This document shows positions 22,341-27,355 of a stretch of DNA of 27,355 nucleotides, one piece after another. Positions within the stretch are counted from its first letter, which is position 1. Each line of letters begins with the position of its first letter. This DNA is from JAWXCM01 sp034408745 (GTDB lineage Bacteria; Acidobacteriota; Terriglobia; Bryobacterales; Bryobacteraceae). The position numbers and the translations under genes are program-made. The DNA lies in the NCBI GenBank assembly GCA_034408745.1, contig JAWXCM010000013.1:1-27355 (forward strand), written 5' to 3'. A model generated the notes under the pieces. The model ran no database searches and was not told the DNA's origin. It was given only the letters and a program-made list of their open reading frames with translations.

Positions 22341-25300
22341 TGCAGTAGGCCGAGTTGGGCGGCGGCAGCCACGATGTCGCGCGCGATGGGCGCGGCCGCG
22401 GTTCCGCCATACTGACCATTCTCCACCAGAACGGCGAAGGCGATCTTCGGTGCTCCGTAGGGCGCGAAGCCGATGAACCAGGCGTGGGAGGGCTTGCCTT
22501 CGAGCTCGGCGGTTCCGGTCTTGCCGGCGACGGCGACGGGCGCGGTGGCGAGGGCTTTGCCGGTGCCGCTGGTGACGACGCCCCGCATGTACTCGCCGAG
22601 GAGCCGGGCCTGGACGGGGTCGAGGATCGGCACGGGCGGATCGATGCGCGCGTTCGATTCGTCGGTGACCCAGCGGCCGAAGGGCATGCTGCCGCCGTTC
22701 GCTACGGTGGCAGCGGCGCGGGCGAGCTGGAAGGGCGAGGCTACTACCTGCCCCTGTCCGTAGGCGGCCTGGGGGAGCGAGTCTTTCAGATTGCCGGTGG
22801 AGATGCCGAGCAGGTCCGACGTTTTCTTGAGGGCGTCGGCTCCGACGGCGTAGGTGCCGAGCTGCGCGAAGTAGGCGTTGCAGGAGACCACGACTCCTTT
22901 GTGCATGTCGACGTTGCCGTGCGGGCTGCGGTCGGCGATGTCGTCGCGGATGGGTCGGCCCCAGCCTTTTACGTTGTTTCCCACACGACCGTCGGGCAGG
23001 GCTTTGCACTCGTACGTCAGTTTCGCGGTGTTCGGATCCTTGCGGAGCGCGGCCATGGCGGTGACGACTTTGTATGTGGAGCCGGGCGGGTAGAGGCCGT
23101 AGCGGGCGCGGTCGAGGAGCTCGTCTATGCCGTCATCGGGGCCGAGTTCGGGCGGCATGGTGGTGGGCCAGGGGTAGCTGACACTGGCGAGGAGGTCGCC
23201 GGTTCGCGGGTCGATGACTACGGCCGAGCCTTTCTGGCGTTTCAGGCGCTTCAGCGCGGCTTCGAGGATCTGGGCTGTCTGTTTCTGCAGGCGGGCGTCG
23301 ATGGACGTGGTGACGTCGCGCTTGCGGTCGAGCACCTTGCGGACGTCGGGGTGGTTCGGCTCCTGCTTGTGGCGGAGCAGCGGGACGAGCTCGCGGTAGT
23401 CGTGACGGACGGTGTAGGTGGATTTGCCGGTCTTCGGGTCCTTGACCTCGACGGTATGGGCGCGGTCGTTGTAGCCCTGGAGCCGGACCATGGAGTCGCG
23501 CTCAATGAGCGAAGCGTTGCGGGCGCCCCAGTTGGCGCGGGAGCGGAGGTCGCCGAGGAGGTGGACGGTGTAAGCGCCGAGGGGGTACTGGCGGTCGCCC
23601 TTGTCGTCGGTGATGGCGAGGGGCTGGCCGTTGCGGTCGTAGACGTTGCCTCTGGGGATGCCGCGGGCGATGCGCATGAGGCGCGGATTGTACTGGTAGC
23701 GGCGCTGACCGTCGGCCTGAATGGTGAGGGTTCCGGCTCCGACTACGACGTCGGCGCGGGCGATCTGGATCCACGCGGCTTTGGCCACGATGATGAAGCA
23801 GGCTGCGGCGAGGAGCTGGGCGATGCGGCGGACGGGGGTGCGGAAGGGCTCGGTGTGATCGGAGTCTTCGGTTCGGGCGGAGAGGGCGAGGAGGATCGCA
23901 AAGACGGTGAAGTTGGCGATCATGGCGGTGCCGCCGTAGCTGAGGAACGGGGTGACGACGCCGGAAAGCGGGAAGAGGTCGAGGACGCCGGCTCCGATGA
24001 GCAGGAGGCTGAAGGCGTTGAGGAGCGTCAGGCCGAGGGCGAGGAAGAAGGCGTAGTCGGTGCGGGAGCGCAGGGCGATGCGGAGGCCGGTGAAGGTGAG
24101 CATCGCGAAGAGGACGAAGACGGCGGCGACTCCTGCCCAGCCCCACTCTTCGCCGAGGACCGCCAGGATGAGGTCGGTATGGGCGGCGGGCATGATTTCG
24201 GGATCGCCGAGGCCGGGTCCGGTTCCGAACGGGCCGCCAGTGGCGAAGGCCCAGAGCGAGTGGACCACCTGTTCGCCGCCTCGGACTGAGTTGTCCCAGG
24301 GCGAGAGCCACATGGAGATGCGGTCGGAGACGGTTCGGGGGAAGTGGAGGAAGTAGCCGGTGAGGAAGCCGCCGGTGAGGATCGCGAGGCCGACTGTGGG
24401 GAGGACGGCTCGGGCGCGGGCGACGGAGTAGAGGCAGAGGAAGACGCAGGAGATTACGAGCGCTGGGCCGAGGTCCTTCTGGAGGAAGAAGAAGACGAGG
24501 GTCAGGCCGACGGCGAGGATGAGGGGGACGGCGTATTCGAGGCGCGGGAGGTTGTACTTTTCCAGTTCCGGGTGGCGCTCTTTGAGGACTCGGAGGAGTT
24601 CCCAGCGGGTGGCGAAGTATCCGGCGAGGAAGAAGGTGATGAGGAGCTTGATGAGCTCGACGGGCTGGAAGCCGAAGAGGTTGACTTTGGCGTCGCTGGT
24701 GCCGGGTCCGGTGCCGAGGAGGATCAGGGCGATGGAGAGGGCGACGGCTCCGAGGAGGGGGAGGTAGCTGAGGCGGCCGGTCCAGCGCTCGATGTCGAGG
24801 GTGGAGAGGACGGCCATGGCTATTGCTCCGAGGACGACGGACTGGCTGAAATCGGCGAAGGAGAGGGTGTCGCGGATGGGGTCGCGCAGGGCGAGCATCA
24901 GGATCAGTCCCGCGCCACTAAGGAGGTGAATGGCGGGGAGGATCACCTGCTCGCCCGTGAAACCTCTGATGCGCCAGAACGCGTGGAGGAGGTAGAAGAC
25001 TGTGAAGAATGCCGTGGTCCAGAGGAGGAAGGCGGTTTGGAAGTCGGCTTTGGTGCGGACTGTCAGGACGGGTTTTAGGTGGGTTAGCTGGGCCTGGGTT
25101 AGGATGCGGGCTCGGGCGAGTGTGCCTACGTTGGGGAGTTTGCCGGTTTGGGTGCGCTCGAAGATTTTGGTTGCGGCGGCGGCTCGGTCGCGGGAGACGG
25201 GGAAGGTCTCGGCGAGGACGGGGAGGAGCTGCTCTTTGCGGTCGAGGGTGTTGAGGTTCAGGGACTTGGTGTCGGCTGGGGTGGCGGTTTTGGCCTGGTG

Positions 25301-25429
25301 GACCAGGTAGAGGCCGAAGGCGAGGATCAGGCTGGAGGCGAGGAGGGTTAGGAGCTCCTGGGCTCGGGATGTGGTTTGAGTTTTGGGGGTGTTGCGGCGG
25401 TCGGCGGCGGTGCTTCTGGTTACGGCCAT
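22337..25429 (-). CDS. Natural SEDS (FtsW/RodA)-class B PBP fusion
   Basis: A 1030-residue membrane protein joining both peptidoglycan synthesis activities. Residues 27-43 are a membrane helix. Residues 44-133 are an extracytoplasmic segment resembling a ComEA/GspK-type helix-hairpin-helix (LNLNTLDRKEQLLPVL, THLKPVLTVRT). Residues about 134-518 are the SEDS polymerase, with D419 in AAHTDLILAVLGEEWG at the catalytic aspartate and the FLSYGGTAM motif. A further helix (about 536-553) leads to a PBP2/FtsI-type part: GIPRGNVYDRNGQPLA, then the transpeptidase with S784-T-Y-K787 (SxxK), S849-C-N851 (SxN) and K970-T-G972 (KTG). All catalytic residues are present. A short AGGAG lies 11 bases before the ATG, directly after the REP-like hairpins. 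It follows the kinase gene and overlaps the FHA gene start by 4 bases. Whether it serves division or elongation cannot be decided. Confidence 0.93.
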   Translation of the reverse strand: MAVTRSTAADRRNTPKTQTTSRAQELLTLLASSLILAFGLYLVHQAKTATPADTKSLNLNTLDRKEQLLPVLAETFPVSRDRAAAATKIFERTQTGKLPNVGTLARARILTQAQLTHLKPVLTVRTKADFQTAFLLWTTAFFTVFYLLHAFWRIRGFTGEQVILPAIHLLSGAGLILMLALRDPIRDTLSFADFSQSVVLGAIAMAVLSTLDIERWTGRLSYLPLLGAVALSIALILLGTGPGTSDAKVNLFGFQPVELIKLLITFFLAGYFATRWELLRVLKERHPELEKYNLPRLEYAVPLILAVGLTLVFFFLQKDLGPALVISCVFLCLYSVARARAVLPTVGLAILTGGFLTGYFLHFPRTVSDRISMWLSPWDNSVRGGEQVVHSLWAFATGGPFGTGPGLGDPEIMPAAHTDLILAVLGEEWGWAGVAAVFVLFAMLTFTGLRIALRSRTDYAFFLALGLTLLNAFSLLLIGAGVLDLFPLSGVVTPFLSYGGTAMIANFTVFAILLALSARTEDSDHTEPFRTPVRRIAQLLAAACFIIVAKAAWIQIARADVVVGAGTLTIQADGQRRYQYNPRLMRIARGIPRGNVYDRNGQPLAITDDKGDRQYPLGAYTVHLLGDLRSRANWGARNASLIERDSMVRLQGYNDRAHTVEVKDPKTGKSTYTVRHDYRELVPLLRHKQEPNHPDVRKVLDRKRDVTTSIDARLQKQTAQILEAALKRLKRQKGSAVVIDPRTGDLLASVSYPWPTTMPPELGPDDGIDELLDRARYGLYPPGSTYKVVTAMAALRKDPNTAKLTYECKALPDGRVGNNVKGWGRPIRDDIADRSPHGNVDMHKGVVVSCNAYFAQLGTYAVGADALKKTSDLLGISTGNLKDSLPQAAYGQGQVVASPFQLARAAATVANGGSMPFGRWVTDESNARIDPPVPILDPVQARLLGEYMRGVVTSGTGKALATAPVAVAGKTGTAELEGKPSHAWFIGFAPYGAPKIAFAVLVENGQYGGTAAAPIARDIVAAAAQLGLLQ

Positions 25430-25445
25430 TTGGTTAGGCGCTCCT

Positions 25446-25490
25446 GGCGGACGTGGGCGTCCGCCGCAGGCCTGGGGGCCTGCCCCCCTT
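25446..25490. repeat. REP-like double-palindrome repeat, copy B
   Basis: Two perfect hairpins lie back to back: GGCGGACG/CGTCCGCC (25446-25465) and GCAGGCC/GGCCTGC (25466-25483), each with a TGGG loop, then a C run. Copy A is at 16249. Here it sits in the 126-base gap between the kinase and SEDS-PBP genes, touching the ribosome binding site of the latter. Confidence 0.75.
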
Positions 25491-25507
25491 TGCGGTCGGT
25501 TGCTTTA

Positions 25508-25544
25508 GGGTTGGGGCAGCTTGCTGGTGGGTTGGGGCAGCTTG
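25508..25544. repeat. 16-nt direct repeat, period 21
   Basis: GGGTTGGGGCAGCTTG occurs at 25508-25523 and 25529-25544, just after the kinase stop codon in transcript order. No function is apparent. Confidence 0.8.
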
Positions 25545-25555
25545 ATGATGGGGCA

Positions 25556-27355
25556 TCAGGCTCCCTCTTTTATGGCTCTCAGGCGGAGGTCTATTGTTTC
25601 CAGGTTCTCGAGGGTGCGGCGGAGACTGGTTGTCGAGCCTCCGAAGGGGACTATGTCGCGGTAGTAGTCCTGAGCCTTCTGAAGGTCGTCGCCGGCTCTG
25701 TGGAGGTAGTCTTTTTCTTCGGGGAGGCCGGTGGCTTTGTCGGCTTCTCTGAGGAGGCGCTCGGCACGGGAGCGGTAGGCGTCGGCCAACTGGGTTTTTT
25801 CGCGGCGACCCTTTTTGTGGCCTCGCTTCGCGGCCTGGTCCATGGCTTCTTCGGCTCGCTCTACGTCCTTTAACGAGTAGGTGTAGAGGGCGGCGAGGCC
25901 GATGTAGGGGTCGGACCAGCGGGACTCGAGCTCGTGAGCCTGCTCGAATTTTGCCCGGGCTTCGTTGAGGAGCTTACCGGAGATCTTCCCGGAGCCCCGG
26001 ATGCGGGCGATGTGGCCTTCGCAGATGGCTATTTTGGCGCGGATCTCTTTGTTCGCTGGATCGAGTTCGAGAGCTTTGGCGAGGGCGGCCTGGCCTCGGA
26101 CCCAGTCGTTTTCGGTGACCGTCGGGGTTTCCGATTCCCTATATTCGCTGATGTGGCGGTCGGCTACGGCGGTGAATTTGTCGAAGATGGTTCGACGGGC
26201 GGAGCTGAGGATTAGCGGGACGTGCTGCTGGTCCTGCAGTTCGCGGTAACGGACGAAGGCGGCGTTGAGGTCGGTCAGCTTCTCTGTCTGTAGTTCGCGG
26301 GCTAGCGCGTCGGCGCGGTTCCAGACGCCGACCTCGTGGCTGATGAACCAGACGAAGATCAGAGTGACGGCGAGGACGGTTCCGGCGACGATCTGACGGG
26401 CCGGGCGAGTGAGCGGCGGTTTCGCCGGCGGAGGCGCGGTGCGGCGTGTTGCTTCGTCTGTCGACTCCCGGGGTGGTGGGGCGATGGTGCGGCGGGTGAC
26501 TTCGGTGTCGGACTCGGCGAGGGTGGGCCGGTTATCGAGGAAGGACTTGAGATCGTCGCGGAACTCGGCCGCGCTCTGGTAGCGGACTGACTCGTCTGGA
26601 TGCAGGGCTTTGCGCAGGATGGCGGCGAAGGACGGCGGCAGGTTGGGCGGGGTCGGTCGCGGCACCTTGTAGTTGCGGATGGCCGCTTCGAGTTTGGGTC
26701 CGGTCTCGGCTTCGAAATACGGGCGCGCGGTGACGATCTCCCAGAGGACTACGCCGACGGCCCAGAGGTCGCTGGCGAAGGTGACTTCGCCGGTGTTGAG
26801 GCGTTCGGGCGAGGAGTACTGGGAACTGCCGAAGAGGATCTGGGTATAGCTGCGGGTCAGGCTGAGGGCCTTGGCGATGCCGAAATCGAGGACGCGGAGA
26901 TCGCCGTCGGGCGTGATTCGGATGTTGCGGGGCTTGATGTCGCCGTGGACGATTCCGCGGTAGGCGTGGCCTTCGATGGTGGCATTGAACGTATGTGCCA
27001 CGTGAATCACTTCGCACAAGTCGAGGCCGATTCGCGCGGCGAAAGGGATGCCGAGCGGGCCGGTGGTGAGGAGCTCGCTGAGGTCCTTACCCTCGATGTA
27101 CTCCATCTCTATGTAGAAGAAATCGTTGCAGGTACCGAAGTCCCGGATGCGGGTGATGCGCCGGTCGAGGTCGCAGATCTGGCGCTGGAGGGTGGCGCCG
27201 CGGAGTTCAGCGGTGGCGATTTCCTGTCGGCTGGGGTCGGGGCCAAGCTCGATGAGTTTCAATGCTACGCGGGCGTTGTTGTCCTCCGTGTTGACGGCAA
27301 GGTACACGGTGCCCACCCCGCCTTTGAGCAGGAGTTTTTCGATGCGGAACTTACC
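25556..27355 (-). CDS. Membrane Ser/Thr protein kinase with TPR-like C-domain (5' partial)
   Basis: The reading frame is open to the window edge; the visible 599 residues begin just before the nucleotide-binding loop (LLLKGGVGTVYLA, counted from the edge as residue 1). Catalytic elements: K33 in RVALK, the HGDIKPRN loop (D139), LDFGIAKA (D157) and GSSQYSSPERL of the activation segment. The HRD arginine is replaced by glycine, so this is a non-RD kinase, and the first glycine of the loop is missing. After a Thr/Pro-rich linker (ATRRTAPPPAKPP) a membrane helix lies at about 322-341 (IVAGTVLAVTLIFVWFI). The C-terminal part is alpha-helical with TPR-like stretches (AALAKALELDPANKE, ARAKFEQAHELE) and no PASTA domain. 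It heads the SEDS-PBP and FHA genes, so those products are candidate substrates or partners. Confidence 0.92.
   Translation of the reverse strand, partial: GKFRIEKLLLKGGVGTVYLAVNTEDNNARVALKLIELGPDPSRQEIATAELRGATLQRQICDLDRRITRIRDFGTCNDFFYIEMEYIEGKDLSELLTTGPLGIPFAARIGLDLCEVIHVAHTFNATIEGHAYRGIVHGDIKPRNIRITPDGDLRVLDFGIAKALSLTRSYTQILFGSSQYSSPERLNTGEVTFASDLWAVGVVLWEIVTARPYFEAETGPKLEAAIRNYKVPRPTPPNLPPSFAAILRKALHPDESVRYQSAAEFRDDLKSFLDNRPTLAESDTEVTRRTIAPPPRESTDEATRRTAPPPAKPPLTRPARQIVAGTVLAVTLIFVWFISHEVGVWNRADALARELQTEKLTDLNAAFVRYRELQDQQHVPLILSSARRTIFDKFTAVADRHISEYRESETPTVTENDWVRGQAALAKALELDPANKEIRAKIAICEGHIARIRGSGKISGKLLNEARAKFEQAHELESRWSDPYIGLAALYTYSLKDVERAEEAMDQAAKRGHKKGRREKTQLADAYRSRAERLLREADKATGLPEEKDYLHRAGDDLQKAQDYYRDIVPFGGSTTSLRRTLENLETIDLRLRAIKEGA

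Noticed and set aside
22341..23009. Extension of the FHA gene frame far upstream on the minus strand
   Set aside because: This part is arginine- and proline-rich out-of-frame translation of the PBP domain. The DUF3662 domain begins at the ATG at 22340.

Overview
The window looks like a chromosomal piece of a GC-rich Acidobacteriota genome, most likely Bryobacterales/Solibacter-like. This is inferred from the gene content: a giant Oar-type TonB-dependent receptor with a carboxypeptidase-like N-domain, a Tat-exported sulfatase followed by a DUF1592-type cytochrome c protein and a DUF1552 protein, PEP-CTERM proteins, a DUF6807 protein, a class II DAHP synthase, and a kinase / SEDS-PBP / FHA cell-wall cluster. 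No RNA gene, intact IS, phage gene or CRISPR array was found.

Layout. 1-1810: a small unknown gene, an RHH antitoxin next to a frameshifted ParE-like toxin remnant, and, on the minus strand, a two-gene unit of a small protein overlapping a MNT/AbiEii-like nucleotidyltransferase. 1822-7224: sulfatase, DUF1592 cytochrome and DUF1552 protein, all on plus with short gaps. 7228-7472: debris of two genes, an MFS transporter and the tail of a PQQ-type sugar dehydrogenase. 7469-9901 (minus): elongation factor P with a YeiP/EfpL-type tip loop, and a GH13 glucan enzyme. 9973-13559: a promoter, a TonB-type receptor and a terminator. 13560-14531: almost gene-free, with divergent candidate promoters, a long imperfect hairpin, nested stems and one 42-residue proline-rich ORF with a good ribosome binding site. 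14532-17071: NAD(P)-binding protein (minus), PEP-CTERM protein with a strong terminator, palindromic repeats, and a MerR regulator (minus) whose 3' end is duplicated. 17072-20527: a tightly overlapping operon of an enolase-superfamily enzyme, a DUF6807 protein carrying a 15-nt in-frame tandem repeat, and class II DAHP synthase. 20524-21650: remnant of a second FHA-gene 3' end, and a PEP-CTERM gene whose C-terminal arginine cluster is lost by an apparent one-base frameshift. 21651-27355 (minus): Ser/Thr kinase (5' end outside the window), then a natural SEDS glycosyltransferase-PBP transpeptidase fusion, then a FhaA-like DUF3662-FHA protein.

The last cluster is the most interesting system. It holds the same functions as the actinobacterial pknB-pbpA-rodA-fhaA locus, but polymerase and crosslinking enzyme are one 1030-residue polypeptide with an extra N-terminal helix-hairpin-helix-like extracytoplasmic module, and the kinase carries TPR-like rather than PASTA sequence after its membrane segment. 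Signs of rearrangement (gene scraps, duplicated gene ends, REP-like repeats) are scattered through the window and fall mostly at gene borders.
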